Shown: positions 9,443-19,357 of the stretch, one piece after another
Layout: each line of letters opens with the position of its first letter
Position numbering within the stretch: position 1 is the stretch's first letter
Assembly (NCBI RefSeq): GCF_003971235.1
Contig: NZ_CP034661.1
Location: 62,001-126,000, forward strand
DNA length: 64,000 bases
Direction: 5' to 3'
Origin: Chryseobacterium aureum
GTDB lineage: Bacteria > Bacteroidota > Bacteroidia > Flavobacteriales > Weeksellaceae
Position numbers and translations under genes: made by a program
The notes under the pieces: model-generated
Told to the model about the DNA's origin: nothing
The model's input: only the letters and a program-made list of their open reading frames with translations
The model's database searches: none

Positions 9443-9622
9443 GTGATCAAAAATAAAGAAAACTTAACACTTGTTCATAAATACTTTTTAGAAATACTTC
9501 GAATAAGGTGCTGGTCAGGTTTTTAAAGATTTTAATGTAAAATAAATGATGAAAATTTAACGATTAACGTGAGAGTTTCTAAATTTTTTATATTTTCGTA
9601 AATCCTTAATAAATAAAAAAAC

Positions 9623-11140
9623 ATGTCGAAAATTTGGGTTAAGAAGCCACTAAGTGCCTATGAGGCAGATATGAAGAAAAGTGAGCTGAAAAAAGTCCTT
9701 GGAAAATGGAGTTTAACAGCAATTGGAGTAGGTGCTATCATCGGTGGTGGAATCTTCGTTCTTACGGGAACGGGAGCCTATTATCATGCAGGGCCTGCCC
9801 TTGCAATTTCCTTTATTATAGCAGGTATTGCCTGCGTTTTTGCTGCATTGTGCTATGCAGAGTTTGCCTCCATTATTCCTGTAGAGGGTTCAGCTTATGC
9901 GTATGCATACGGAACCGTAGGAGAAATTTTTGCATGGGCCATGGGCTGGTGTCTCATCCTTGAGTATGCCATGGCGAGTATGGCGGTCTCTGTAAGCTGG
10001 TCCGGTTATTTTAATAAATTTCTGAAGATTTTTAATATTCATTTACCTGCTTATCTCACATCAGATCCCGCAAGTTATACAGGAGACGGTTTTTCTATGA
10101 ACCTGCCTGCCTTTATTCTTGTTCTGTTAATTACTGCATTATTGGTAAAAGGAACGAAAGAAGCAGCAGGAGCCAATAACCTGATCGTTTTAATGAAAAC
10201 GTCTGCCGTTATCTTTGTAATTATTGCAGGGGTATATATTATTTTTTCTAATACTGATCTTTATAACGCTGTAGATGGAGTTAAAAACTGGAAGCCTTTT
10301 ATTCCGGATCCGGTAAAGATCAAAAACTCGGAAGGGGATATGGTCTCTGCCTATGGTATTAAGGGAATTATTTCAGGAGCAGCAGCTATTTTCTTTGCTT
10401 ATATCGGTTTTGATGCTGTTTCTACACAAGCTGGAGAGGCAATTAATCCTAAAAAAGATGTGCCTTTTGCAATTATCGCATCACTATTAATCTGTACCGC
10501 TTTATATATCTGTGTATCTCTTGTATTAACAGGGATGATGCATTATACAGACTTTAATCCTGAAGGTAAATATCCTGACGCCATTAAAGCTCCTGTAGCA
10601 TACGCATTTGAAATCGCAGGAAAACACTGGGCCAGTAATATCGTAACCATCGCTGCTACTGTAGGATTAATCTCTGTAGTGATGGTAATGATGATGGGAC
10701 AGTCCAGAATCTTCATCGGAATGGCAAAAGACGGCCTTATCCCTAAGTTCTTCGGACAGCTTCACCCAAAAACAAAAACACCTTACAAAGGAATTATTTT
10801 ATTAGGAATTGTAGTAGCGCTGATTGCTGCCTTTACCCCGATTTCAACCTTGGCAGATATGACCAGTTTCGGAACCCTGTTCGCATTTACACTGGTTTGT
10901 ATTGCAGTTTGGGTAATGAGAAAGAAAGAACCGAATCTGATCAGACCTTTCAAGGTACCTGCTTATAAAATTGTAGTAGCATTAGGGGTAATTATCAATC
11001 TTTATTTGATTTTTAACTTAAGTGCTCATGCATTGGAGCTTTCCGCTGTATGGTTGTTCTTAGGAGGTTTAGTATACTTCCTTTACGGAAAATCAAACAG
11101 TAAGCTTAACAACCCTGAAAAATATCAGAATCAGGATTAA
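9623..11140 (+). CDS. APC-superfamily amino acid permease
   Basis: 505 residues with about 12 membrane helices; cation-coupled amino-acid uptake in the inner membrane. The family signature GVGAIIGGGIFVLTG is at about 36-50 and the GFDAVST segment of helix 6 at about 259-265. Length and layout resemble YfnA/CAT-type cationic or branched-chain amino acid transporters. A TATATTTT -7-like box lies at 9589-9596. The gene stands alone and ends in a strong terminator. The amino acid cannot be decided. Confidence 0.9.
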   Translation: MSKIWVKKPLSAYEADMKKSELKKVLGKWSLTAIGVGAIIGGGIFVLTGTGAYYHAGPALAISFIIAGIACVFAALCYAEFASIIPVEGSAYAYAYGTVGEIFAWAMGWCLILEYAMASMAVSVSWSGYFNKFLKIFNIHLPAYLTSDPASYTGDGFSMNLPAFILVLLITALLVKGTKEAAGANNLIVLMKTSAVIFVIIAGVYIIFSNTDLYNAVDGVKNWKPFIPDPVKIKNSEGDMVSAYGIKGIISGAAAIFFAYIGFDAVSTQAGEAINPKKDVPFAIIASLLICTALYICVSLVLTGMMHYTDFNPEGKYPDAIKAPVAYAFEIAGKHWASNIVTIAATVGLISVVMVMMMGQSRIFIGMAKDGLIPKFFGQLHPKTKTPYKGIILLGIVVALIAAFTPISTLADMTSFGTLFAFTLVCIAVWVMRKKEPNLIRPFKVPAYKIVVALGVIINLYLIFNLSAHALELSAVWLFLGGLVYFLYGKSNSKLNNPEKYQNQD

Positions 11141-11150
11141 TCAATACTAT

Positions 11151-11173
11151 AAACCGCTTCGGCGGTTTTTTTT
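11151..11173 (+). terminator. Rho-independent terminator of the permease gene
   Basis: 7-bp stem AAACCGC / GCGGTTT with the stable TTCG tetraloop, followed by T8. Confidence 0.9.
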
Positions 11174-11196
11174 GTCCCAAATACTACTTCTATCAT

Positions 11197-12228
11197 ATGA
11201 AAAAAATTTTCAGCATTTTATTACTGTCTACAGGACTTACAGCATTTTCCCAGCAGGTGGAAAGCTTTGAAACCATTCTAACGGATAAAATAAGTATCAG
11301 AGCTATTGAGCTGCATGATCATAAAGTTTGGTACACCGGCACAGATTCCAAATTCGGGTTTGTAGATCTAAAGGATTCTAAGAATCAGAAGCAGATAAAA
11401 TTGTCTGAAGATAAGCTTCAGTTCAGAACATTGGCACAGGATAAAACATCATTTTATGCAATTAATATCGAAAGTCCGGCATATTTTTTTAAAATTGATA
11501 AAAAAGAGCTGACCTCTCAGGTTATTTTTAAGGACACTGCCAAAACCGCTTTTTATGATGCTTTACATTTTGTGAAAGACGGATATGGTATAACGTTCAG
11601 TGATCCGGATAAAAATCTTTTGATGAAGCTGGCGTTATTGTTTCCGCACAAGAAAATATATGAGCTATCGAATCCTCCCATCAGCAATCATGAAAAGTTA
11701 AAGCTGAAAGAAGGAGAGGCCGCATTTGCCGCAAGCAATACCAATATTGCTTCCTACAAAGATATCCTTTGGATTGCAACCGGTGGAAAAGCTTCCAGAA
11801 TTTTTAAGCAGAAAGGATTAGATTGGAAAATTATTGAAACTCCTTTTATCCAGGGAGAATCTTCGCAGGGAATGTATTCTATAGATTTTTATGAAGATAA
11901 GTTCGGGATTGCGGTTGGAGGAGATTATACCAGGCAGGAAGCTAATATCAATAATATAGCAACCACTTATGATAGTGGCGAGACATGGCAGATTCAGGCG
12001 TCCGGACAGAATGCGGGCTACAGCACCTGTGTGAAAATTAAACCCGGGTCCAAAGGGAAAGAGATCATTGCAGTAGGAGACAGGCACATCAGCTATTCTT
12101 CAGACTTTGGAAAAACATGGAAGAAAATTTCCGACGAAAAAGGCTTTTTTGTCTGCCAATGGATTGATAACACAAGTGTTGTTTTTGCGGGAAATAACAG
12201 AATTGCAGTCATGAAATTAAAATTTTAA
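11197..12228 (+). CDS. Secreted Ycf48/BNR-like beta-propeller protein
   Basis: 343 residues with a signal peptide (MKKIFSILLLSTGLTAFSQ). The body has repeated propeller blades with BNR/Ycf48 features: VWYTGTDSKFGFVDL near 35, GIAVGGDYT near 232, then TYDSGETWQIQ and SSDFGKTWKKIS, i.e. two S/D-x-G-x-T-W Asp-box motifs. Often annotated as an oxidoreductase, but no catalytic motif is visible. It probably acts in the periplasm or at the cell surface. Monocistronic between a terminator and an AT-rich gap. Confidence 0.75.
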   Translation: MKKIFSILLLSTGLTAFSQQVESFETILTDKISIRAIELHDHKVWYTGTDSKFGFVDLKDSKNQKQIKLSEDKLQFRTLAQDKTSFYAINIESPAYFFKIDKKELTSQVIFKDTAKTAFYDALHFVKDGYGITFSDPDKNLLMKLALLFPHKKIYELSNPPISNHEKLKLKEGEAAFAASNTNIASYKDILWIATGGKASRIFKQKGLDWKIIETPFIQGESSQGMYSIDFYEDKFGIAVGGDYTRQEANINNIATTYDSGETWQIQASGQNAGYSTCVKIKPGSKGKEIIAVGDRHISYSSDFGKTWKKISDEKGFFVCQWIDNTSVVFAGNNRIAVMKLKF

Positions 12229-12340
12229 ATATAACATATAGAATTTATCACTATTGGTCAAAAGCCTGATCATACGTATTTAGACTCATTATAAAATAGG
12301 ACCTAATATAATTCATAGGTTAAAATTCATAACTAATGGT

Positions 12341-12348
12341 TAATTTTG
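12341..12348 (+). promoter_or_regulatory. -7 box TAATTTTG upstream of hemN
   Basis: Perfect match to TAnnTTTG, 58 bases before the hemN ATG. I see no TTG at the expected -33 distance, so only the -7 element is supported. Confidence 0.35.
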
Positions 12349-12406
12349 TAAGATGAAATTTTAATTATGTTAAATTTCATACCCTTATAAATTTTTAAAT
12401 TTCAAA

Positions 12407-13765
12407 ATGAACTCTTTAATAGATAAGTATAATATTCCCGGACCGCGTTACACTTCTTATCCTACCGTTCCTTATTGGGATGAATCCACATTTTCACCGG
12501 AACGATGGAAGGAAACCGTAATCAGGTCTTTTCATGAGAGCAATGCAGAGGAGGGGATTTCTATTTACATCCATCTGCCTTTCTGTGAGGCATTGTGTAC
12601 ATTTTGTGCATGCCACAAGCGTATTACCAAACAGCATAGTGTAGAAGTACCTTATCTGGAGAGCGTTCTAAAAGAATGGAAACTTTACCTTGATCTTTTC
12701 AACGAAAAGCCTAAACTGAAAGAGCTCCATCTTGGAGGGGGAACCCCTACGTTTTTCTCTCCTGAAAATCTAAGAACTTTATTGGAAGGAATTTTCTCAA
12801 CTGTAGAGATCGCAGAACATCCGGAATTTTCTTTTGAAGGACATCCAAACAATACTACGAAAGAGCATCTTCAGACTTTGTACGACCTTGGTTTCAGAAG
12901 AGTGAGCTTCGGAGTTCAGGATTATGATCCGAAAGTTCAGAAAGCCATCAACAGAATTCAGCCTTTTGAAAATGTAAAAAACGTTACAGAATGGGCGAAG
13001 GAAATTGGTTACAGAGGAATCAGCCATGATCTTGTTTTCGGACTGCCACACCAGAATTGGGAGGCCATGGAACACACCATCAGAAAGACCATGGAACTGA
13101 AGCCGGACAGGTTGGCGTTCTATTCCTATGCACATGTTCCATGGGTAAAAGGTGTTGGACAGAGAGGGTTTGATGAGAATGACCTTCCGAGCGGAGAAGA
13201 AAAACGCCGTTTGTATGAGGATGGTAAAAGGCTTCTTCAGGATTTGGGATATATTGAGGTAGGAATGGATCATTTCTCTCTTGAGCATGATGATTTGTAT
13301 CAGTCTCTGATTCATAAAAAACTTCACAGAAATTTCATGGGCTATACTTCCAGCAAAACCCAGCTGATGGTAGGTCTGGGAATGTCTGCTATTTCAGATT
13401 CCTGGTATGCTTTTGCCCAGAATGTGAAAACGGTGGAAGAATATCAGAAAATGGTGGAAGAAGGAGAAATTCCTGTGGTGAAAGGACATGTACTGAGTGA
13501 AGAAGATCTTATCGTAAGAAGACATATTCTGAATTTAATGTGTCAGCTTGAAACTACTTTTGACGTCAATAATTCTTTTCCTGAACTTGAAAATGCCCTT
13601 GAAATGCTTAAAGAAATGGAAAATGACGGTCTGGTGAAGATCAACGGAACCGAAGTTAAAATTACAGAAGAAGGAAGAGCTTTCACAAGAAACGTAGCCA
13701 TGGTTTTTGACCTGAGAATGATGAGAAATAAACCGGAGACGAGAATTTTCTCCATGACAATATAA
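12407..13765 (+). CDS. hemN: Oxygen-independent coproporphyrinogen III oxidase
   Basis: 452-residue radical SAM enzyme that decarboxylates coproporphyrinogen III without oxygen in haem synthesis. The 4Fe-4S cysteines are C60, C64 and C67 in LPFCEALCTFC, with the further C69 that is typical of true HemN. HLGGGTPTF, FGVQD, FGLPHQ and the N-terminal PGPRYTSYPT are all present, and the C-terminal HemN domain is full length (family about 450-460). This separates it from shorter HemW-type proteins. Monocistronic; strong terminator follows. Confidence 0.95.
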   Translation: MNSLIDKYNIPGPRYTSYPTVPYWDESTFSPERWKETVIRSFHESNAEEGISIYIHLPFCEALCTFCACHKRITKQHSVEVPYLESVLKEWKLYLDLFNEKPKLKELHLGGGTPTFFSPENLRTLLEGIFSTVEIAEHPEFSFEGHPNNTTKEHLQTLYDLGFRRVSFGVQDYDPKVQKAINRIQPFENVKNVTEWAKEIGYRGISHDLVFGLPHQNWEAMEHTIRKTMELKPDRLAFYSYAHVPWVKGVGQRGFDENDLPSGEEKRRLYEDGKRLLQDLGYIEVGMDHFSLEHDDLYQSLIHKKLHRNFMGYTSSKTQLMVGLGMSAISDSWYAFAQNVKTVEEYQKMVEEGEIPVVKGHVLSEEDLIVRRHILNLMCQLETTFDVNNSFPELENALEMLKEMENDGLVKINGTEVKITEEGRAFTRNVAMVFDLRMMRNKPETRIFSMTI

Positions 13766-13800
13766 AACAAAAGCGGTTCAGTGTTGAACCGCTTTTGTTT
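13765..13800. terminator. Bidirectional terminator between hemN and the sugar dehydrogenase gene
   Basis: 16-bp perfect stem AAACAAAAGCGGTTCA / TGAACCGCTTTTGTTT with a GTGT loop and T-rich ends in both directions. Confidence 0.88.
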
Positions 13801-13881
13801 TGGCTTTAAAATTTTAGTTGACATGCTTTGCCGCGCTCCGTATTCTAAACGCCGTCTTACATGCTATGGTAAAGAATCGTG

Positions 13882-15249
13882 CTATTTAATAATTAATTTC
13901 TGACTGTAAGACTTCAGTTCTCCGGATTTTAGATTGATATAATACACTCCGGTAGGTATTCCTGAAATATTGATGCTTTTGCCATTCGTAATCTGGTTTG
14001 TTTCCAGTACTTTTCTTCCTTCTGCGCTGATGATTTCCAGTGTCGCTTTTTTATCTTTCACGCCATCAATGAAAATTTCTTTCGAAGCAGGGTTGGGATA
14101 GACCTTGATACTGGCTAAAGTATTTTCGTTAGTTCCTAAAGTTCCGGTAGAAATTTTAAAAATCTTTCCGCTGTTTACAGCAGCTACGTACAATCCCTTT
14201 TGAGAGTCCTCTCCAAAAGTAGAAAAATTGTTTCCGGAATAAGGAGAAGTCCACGTTATCGCATTGTTGCTGTCCAGAACTCCGATTTGGGTAGAACAGT
14301 AATCTGCGAAGAAATATTTCCCCTGGAGTGAAGGGTATTGGGTTCCTCTGTATACATAACCGCCGGTGATGGAGCATTTGCCTCCGGAATGATCATATAC
14401 TGCAACCGGAAATGTCATCGTAAACTGGGCAGCACATCCTGCAGCATTGTAAACATTATTGCCTTCATAGCAGCGCCAGCCGTAGTTTAATCCTGCTGTG
14501 GTAATGGGCATTTTATTGATTTCTTCGATGGCTCCCTGGCCTACATCTGCTATCAGGACATTTCCTGTTGTAAGGTCAAAGGAGAATTTCCATCCGTTTC
14601 TGAGGCCGTACGCCCAGATTTCATCAGCGCCATCCACTCCTGCTCCTGCAAATGGATTATCCGGTGGAATATTGTAAGGACCGGTGGCATCTACATCTAT
14701 TCTCAGCATTTTCCCCAGCAGTGAGTTTTTGTTTTGTGCATTATTATTCGGGTCACCGCCACTTCCTCCGTCTCCGGTGATGATCCAGAGTTTTCCGTCA
14801 GGAGCAAAATGAATGCTTCCTCCATTGTGATTGTCGAAAGGTTTGGGAATGCTTAGCAGGATTTTTTCAGAATTAGGATCTGCTACGTTCGGATCTGTAG
14901 TGCTGACGCTGTATCTGGCAACAGTAACGTTGCCTGCCGTGTTGTTATAATACACAAAAAAATACCCGTTCGTAGCGTATTGCGGGTGAAAAGCCAGTCC
15001 TAACAGACCTCTTTCGCCGCCAAAAATAATTTTCGAACTGATGTTTAAAAAATTAGTTGTATTAACGGCTCCATTGGGCTGGACAATCTTAATGATTCCG
15101 TTTTGCTGTACTACAAAAAGCCGGCTGTCATTGGCGTTTGTAATTTCTACGGGACTGGTAAGTCCGGTCACAAATTCTTCCAAATTAATGCTTTGAGAAT
15201 TAACAATTAAGGAAGAAAAGATGCTGATGCTAAAAAGTAGTTTTTTCAT
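13882..15249 (-). CDS. Secreted PQQ-dependent sugar dehydrogenase with T9SS sorting domain
   Basis: 455 residues. Signal peptide (MKKLLFSISIFSSLIVNSQ), then a glucose/sorbosone dehydrogenase beta-propeller (about 25-365) with ERGLLGLAFHPQY, the His of DNHNGGSIHFAPDG, ITGDGGSGGDPNNNAQN and EIWAYGLRNGWKFSFD, matching soluble PQQ aldose dehydrogenases. The last about 80 residues are a type A T9SS sorting domain (IKVYPNPASKEIFIDG ... GVYYINLKSG ... KLIIK), so the protein is exported by type IX secretion to the surface or medium. Substrate sugar unknown. Confidence 0.88.
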   Translation of the reverse strand: MKKLLFSISIFSSLIVNSQSINLEEFVTGLTSPVEITNANDSRLFVVQQNGIIKIVQPNGAVNTTNFLNISSKIIFGGERGLLGLAFHPQYATNGYFFVYYNNTAGNVTVARYSVSTTDPNVADPNSEKILLSIPKPFDNHNGGSIHFAPDGKLWIITGDGGSGGDPNNNAQNKNSLLGKMLRIDVDATGPYNIPPDNPFAGAGVDGADEIWAYGLRNGWKFSFDLTTGNVLIADVGQGAIEEINKMPITTAGLNYGWRCYEGNNVYNAAGCAAQFTMTFPVAVYDHSGGKCSITGGYVYRGTQYPSLQGKYFFADYCSTQIGVLDSNNAITWTSPYSGNNFSTFGEDSQKGLYVAAVNSGKIFKISTGTLGTNENTLASIKVYPNPASKEIFIDGVKDKKATLEIISAEGRKVLETNQITNGKSINISGIPTGVYYINLKSGELKSYSQKLIIK

Positions 15250-15429
15250 AATATTTTGAGGGTTAAGGTGTTGAAGAAGTGAATGAAAATTTTATACCAA
15301 TCAGATTTTGAAGACTTCATTATGATAGCAAGAAAAAATTGTTAAATCTTAAATAGAAATCAGAATACCAATATCTCTGAAAATAAACCAATTCTGTTGT
15401 TAAAAATTCATAAAATACAAGAAAATCAT

Positions 15430-15437
15430 TATATTTG
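15430..15437 (+). promoter_or_regulatory. -7 box TATATTTG upstream of secDF
   Basis: Perfect TAnnTTTG match 29 bases before the secDF ATG. The nearest TTG is too far upstream for a standard -33 element. Confidence 0.4.
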
Positions 15438-15466
15438 CCGACTTAATTTAACGTAGTTATAACAAA

Positions 15467-18376
15467 ATGCAAGGAAAAGGACTTATTACAATTGTCGCTA
15501 TTGTACTAGGGTTGATTTGCTTAAACGAGCTATTACCAACATGGTACGCCAGCAAGATTGAAAAGCAGGCAACTGCTATTGCAGGAGACAATCCGGAGAA
15601 GTATCAGAAAGAAATAACAAGACTTTCTAAGGATACTTTGAATTTAGGATTCACTAAACTTTATTACACTAAAGCCAAAGACAAGGAAATGAAACTTGGT
15701 CTTGACTTGAAAGGAGGGATCAACGTTCTTTTGGAGATCAACCAAAGAGACCTTGTGAATGATTTAACCAATTATTCTACCAATCCTGTTCTTATTGAGG
15801 CTTTAAACAAAACTGATGAAGCACAGAAGAATTCTACAAGACCTTACATCGACAACTTCTTTGACCAGTTCGATGTAGTTAACAAAGCTAAAGGAACAAA
15901 CCTTAAATTGGCAGATCCGGAAATTTTCGGAAATACTACCCTTACTGAGGTGAAGTATAATACGCCTGATGAGCAGGTAAAAAGCATTGTTAAAAGAAAA
16001 ATTGACGCGTCTGTAGGAACAGCTTTTGAGGTAATCAGAACGAGAATTGACAAGCTTGGAGCTATCCAGCCAAACGTTCAGAGAGTGCCTGGTACCGCTA
16101 GAATTTCTGTGGAAATGCCAGGGATGAAGGATATCGATAAAGTGAAGAAAATGCTTCAGACTTCTGCAAAACTTCAGTTCTGGGAAGTACAGCAGGTTCC
16201 TGAAATTGCGCCTTATTTCCAGACTTTGACCACTATGGTGGCTGCAAAAGGAGATTCTATGGGAGTGGCAAAGAATGTGAACTTCATGAATCTTTTACAG
16301 CTTGACAAATTAAGAACAAATGGTGTTGCCAATGTAAAATTATCTGATACTGCGGTTGTAAACAAAATCTTAAACAGCAAAGTAGCTCAGTCTTTACGTC
16401 CTTCCAACATTAAATATACACAGTTCATGTGGGGTTACAAACCTGAGGCTACAGATGCTGAAAGCTTAGTATTGTATGCCATCAGAGGTAACATCAACCA
16501 AAAAGCTCCGGTAGATGGTGCTGTAGAAACTGCCAATATCAGCTACGACGAACTAAGCAGAGTAGTGGTAGACATGCAGATGGACTCTAAAGGAGCAAAA
16601 GAATGGAAAACGCTAACGGAGAAAAACGTTGGAAAGCCAGTTGCTGTAACGCTTGATAACAGAGTTTACACAGCTCCGAACGTTGTAAATGCGATCCCTA
16701 ACGGTAGAACTCAGATCTCTGGTAACTTCTCTCAGGAAGAAGCTAAGGAACTGGTAGACGTGTTAGGTGCCGGTAAATTGCCTGCAGGTGCAAAAGTAGT
16801 TCAGGCTACGGTTGTAGGTCCATCTTTAGGACAGGAGGCTATTGATTCTGGATTAATGTCATTCATCATTGCGTTCGCTATTATCATTGTGTACATCATT
16901 TTCTACTACGGTGGAGCGGGTGTATATGCAGTAATTGCAATGGTGATCAACTTATTCTATATTTTCGGTATCATGGATTCTGGTGACTTCACGCTTACCC
17001 TTCCAGGTATCGCAGGTATCGTTCTTACCATGGCAGTAGCGGTGGATACGAATGTTATCATTTATGAAAGAACTAAAGAAGAATTATTCGCAGGAAAAAG
17101 TATTCTTGAGGCCTATAAAGATGGTTTCAAACATGCATTGAATGCGATTATTGACGGTCACACAACCACTTTCCTAACGGCAGTTGTATTGTTCTTCTTC
17201 GGAACAGGACCTATTAAAGGTTTCGCACTGACCCTGATGATCGGTATTCTGATGACATTATTTACGTCTGTACTTCTTTCAAGAGTAATGATCTTCTCAA
17301 GATTAAACAAAGGAAAAGGTCTTTCTGTATGGACTCCGGCTACGAAGAACCTGTTCAGAAACACATGGATCGATTTCATTGGAAAGAGAAAATATGCATA
17401 CATCATTTCGGCTGTTCTTACAGTGGTTTGTATCATTTCAATCGCAACACACGGCTTCAAATACGGTATCGACTTTACCGGTGGTAGAAACTATGTGGTA
17501 AGATTTGATAAAGATGTAAAAGCTGAAGATGTTGAAGAAAAATTAGTAGCATTATTCAAAACGGAAGATGGTAAAAACTCTTCTGTAGAGGCTAAAACTT
17601 TTGGAAATAACAAGCAATTAAAGATTTCTACAGATTACCTTATCGAGGATGAGTCTTTAAAAGCTGACCAGATTATCGAACAGAAATTATTTGAAGGTCT
17701 AAAATCAAACTTACCGGCAGGAACAACATTGAAAGATTTCAAATCTGCTGATAAAGACCACGCAGGAATTATTTCTTCTGAGAAAGTAGGTCCTTCTGTT
17801 GCTGATGATATCCAGACACACGGTATCTATGCGGTATTAGCTGCATTAGCAATGATCTTTGTCTATATCCTGATAAGATTTAGAAAATGGCAGTTCTCCC
17901 TGGGAGCGGTTGCTGCACTATTCCACGATGCGGTAATTATCCTGGGAGCCTATTCATTGCTTCACAAGTATATGCCTTTCAACATGGAAATCAACCAGGA
18001 TTTCATTGCTGCGATTCTTACGGTATTAGGATACTCCATTAACGATACGGTAATTATCTTCGACAGAATTAGAGAATACCTGAGAGAGAAAAAATCTTTA
18101 ACATTGGCAGGTCTGTTTGATGACTCTATTTCAAGTACATTGGGTAGAACATTCAACACCTCGTTCACTACCATTCTGGTGATCCTTGCGATCTTCATCT
18201 TCGGAGGTGATAACCTGAGAGGATTCATGTTTGCGATGTTAATCGGTATTGGATTTGGTACTTATTCATCCATCTTTATTGCGTCTGCAATTGCTTATGA
18301 CTTCCTGAAATCAGGAAAAGAAGAAGAAGTGCATGGAAAATCCACTTCTGCAAAAGAAGAACTTGCTTCAAAGTAA
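15467..18376 (+). CDS. secDF: Protein translocase SecD-SecF fusion
   Basis: 969 residues combining SecD and SecF, as in most Bacteroidetes. Uses the proton gradient to help pull proteins through SecYEG on the periplasmic side. SecD part: helix 1 (about 5-25), LGLDLKGGINVLLEI at about 79-93, periplasmic head, then six helices from about 465 with VDTNVIIYERTKEEL. SecF part: starts near 635, GIDFTGGRNYVVRF, and VLGYSINDTVIIFDRIREYLREKK near 848. Twelve helices in total. Monocistronic, with a -7 box upstream and a terminator downstream. Confidence 0.95.
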   Translation: MQGKGLITIVAIVLGLICLNELLPTWYASKIEKQATAIAGDNPEKYQKEITRLSKDTLNLGFTKLYYTKAKDKEMKLGLDLKGGINVLLEINQRDLVNDLTNYSTNPVLIEALNKTDEAQKNSTRPYIDNFFDQFDVVNKAKGTNLKLADPEIFGNTTLTEVKYNTPDEQVKSIVKRKIDASVGTAFEVIRTRIDKLGAIQPNVQRVPGTARISVEMPGMKDIDKVKKMLQTSAKLQFWEVQQVPEIAPYFQTLTTMVAAKGDSMGVAKNVNFMNLLQLDKLRTNGVANVKLSDTAVVNKILNSKVAQSLRPSNIKYTQFMWGYKPEATDAESLVLYAIRGNINQKAPVDGAVETANISYDELSRVVVDMQMDSKGAKEWKTLTEKNVGKPVAVTLDNRVYTAPNVVNAIPNGRTQISGNFSQEEAKELVDVLGAGKLPAGAKVVQATVVGPSLGQEAIDSGLMSFIIAFAIIIVYIIFYYGGAGVYAVIAMVINLFYIFGIMDSGDFTLTLPGIAGIVLTMAVAVDTNVIIYERTKEELFAGKSILEAYKDGFKHALNAIIDGHTTTFLTAVVLFFFGTGPIKGFALTLMIGILMTLFTSVLLSRVMIFSRLNKGKGLSVWTPATKNLFRNTWIDFIGKRKYAYIISAVLTVVCIISIATHGFKYGIDFTGGRNYVVRFDKDVKAEDVEEKLVALFKTEDGKNSSVEAKTFGNNKQLKISTDYLIEDESLKADQIIEQKLFEGLKSNLPAGTTLKDFKSADKDHAGIISSEKVGPSVADDIQTHGIYAVLAALAMIFVYILIRFRKWQFSLGAVAALFHDAVIILGAYSLLHKYMPFNMEINQDFIAAILTVLGYSINDTVIIFDRIREYLREKKSLTLAGLFDDSISSTLGRTFNTSFTTILVILAIFIFGGDNLRGFMFAMLIGIGFGTYSSIFIASAIAYDFLKSGKEEEVHGKSTSAKEELASK

Positions 18377-18699
18377 TACGAACTACAATAAATTAGTAAA
18401 GACCGTTTCATTCGAAACGGTCTTTTTTTATATCCTTATCTTAAACAGTCTATTTTTAAATAATTTATATGTATTGCATAGTATGGCTTTTGGTTAAAGT
18501 TAATTTAAAAAATCACCATAAAGTAGAATTATGTTTAATAATTCTAACTGTTTTGATTAATTTTTTATATGTAACCTGTTGGTAATGAGAGTTTTGTTTT
18601 GTAGTTTATGTCGCTTTTTTTAAGCTTAAATATCAATTCGTATCGTAGAATATTTTATCTTTACATTAAATAAAAACAAAACCAAACCCAAAAAACAAA
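18377..18699. other. AT-rich gap after secDF
   Basis: 323 bases with no gene that I can support. It holds the secDF terminator at its start, and TATCTTTA at 18656-18663 (7 of 8 to TAnnTTTG) that may serve the next gene. The rest is AT-rich with no visible structure. Confidence 0.5.
18398..18428 (+). terminator. Rho-independent terminator of secDF
   Basis: 12-bp perfect stem AAAGACCGTTTC / GAAACGGTCTTT with an ATTC loop, then a T-run. Confidence 0.9.
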
Positions 18700-19272
18700 A
18701 TGAAAATCGAAAAATTATTCATTACTGTGGCAATACTTGCCGGCAGTTCTCTATTCTCGCAAGTCGGGATAGGAATTCCCAACCCCGATATGAGTTCTGC
18801 ATTAGATGTTACTGACGCCAATAAGGGTGTATTAATCCCTAGAATTTCTGATTTGTCAACAATTACCAATCCGGCTAACGGTCTGCTGGTCTATGATCTC
18901 CACAGGCAGGCATTATCACAAAATATAGGAATACCTACAAGCCCGAACTGGGTGCCGATCAGTGGTAATATTGTGAGATTCTTCTACATGCCTTCCATTA
19001 GTATTGATACTTCAACGATGGGTACGGGAAGGACCAAAAATTTGTTCCAGCTTTACCAGACTCAGTTTTCCACCCCTAAGGTCTCGAGTACCGGAGCTCC
19101 GGCAGGTATTCCTTTCTTTACCAATGCATCAGATCTATATTATTATGTCACTGATTTTGATAATACGGTTCTCAGCAATGTAAGTATTGATGCCAACGGA
19201 ATGTTGAGCTATGATGTGATAGGGTCCGCCACTGCATGCTCTTTTGTTAATATTGTATTTGTCATCAAGTAG
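18700..19272 (+). CDS. Secreted protein of unknown function (Bacteroidetes LDV/GVLIPR type)
   Basis: 190 residues. Signal peptide MKIEKLFITVAILAGSSLFSQ, then VGIGIPNPDMSSALDV and NKGVLIPRISD, the opening found in many Bacteroidetes secreted or appendage-associated proteins (usually VGIxTxxPxxxLDV...GxLxPR). NGLLVYDL follows, also typical. No T9SS tail and no enzyme motif. The next gene, 85 bases downstream, is also secreted and may be a partner. Role unknown; a structural or surface protein is the likeliest guess. Confidence 0.7.
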   Translation: MKIEKLFITVAILAGSSLFSQVGIGIPNPDMSSALDVTDANKGVLIPRISDLSTITNPANGLLVYDLHRQALSQNIGIPTSPNWVPISGNIVRFFYMPSISIDTSTMGTGRTKNLFQLYQTQFSTPKVSSTGAPAGIPFFTNASDLYYYVTDFDNTVLSNVSIDANGMLSYDVIGSATACSFVNIVFVIK

Positions 19273-19357
19273 TTTTAAATGACATCCTGTTTTGTAATCA
19301 TCCTTACTCAAGGATGAGTATTATCCCGTATACAATTAACTTTTAAAATTAGTGGTG

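Noticed and set aside
9443..9622. Thiamine or NAD-type riboswitch upstream of pnuC
   Set aside because: No recognisable TPP or NAD-II core sequence on the minus strand; only AT-rich sequence between divergent genes.
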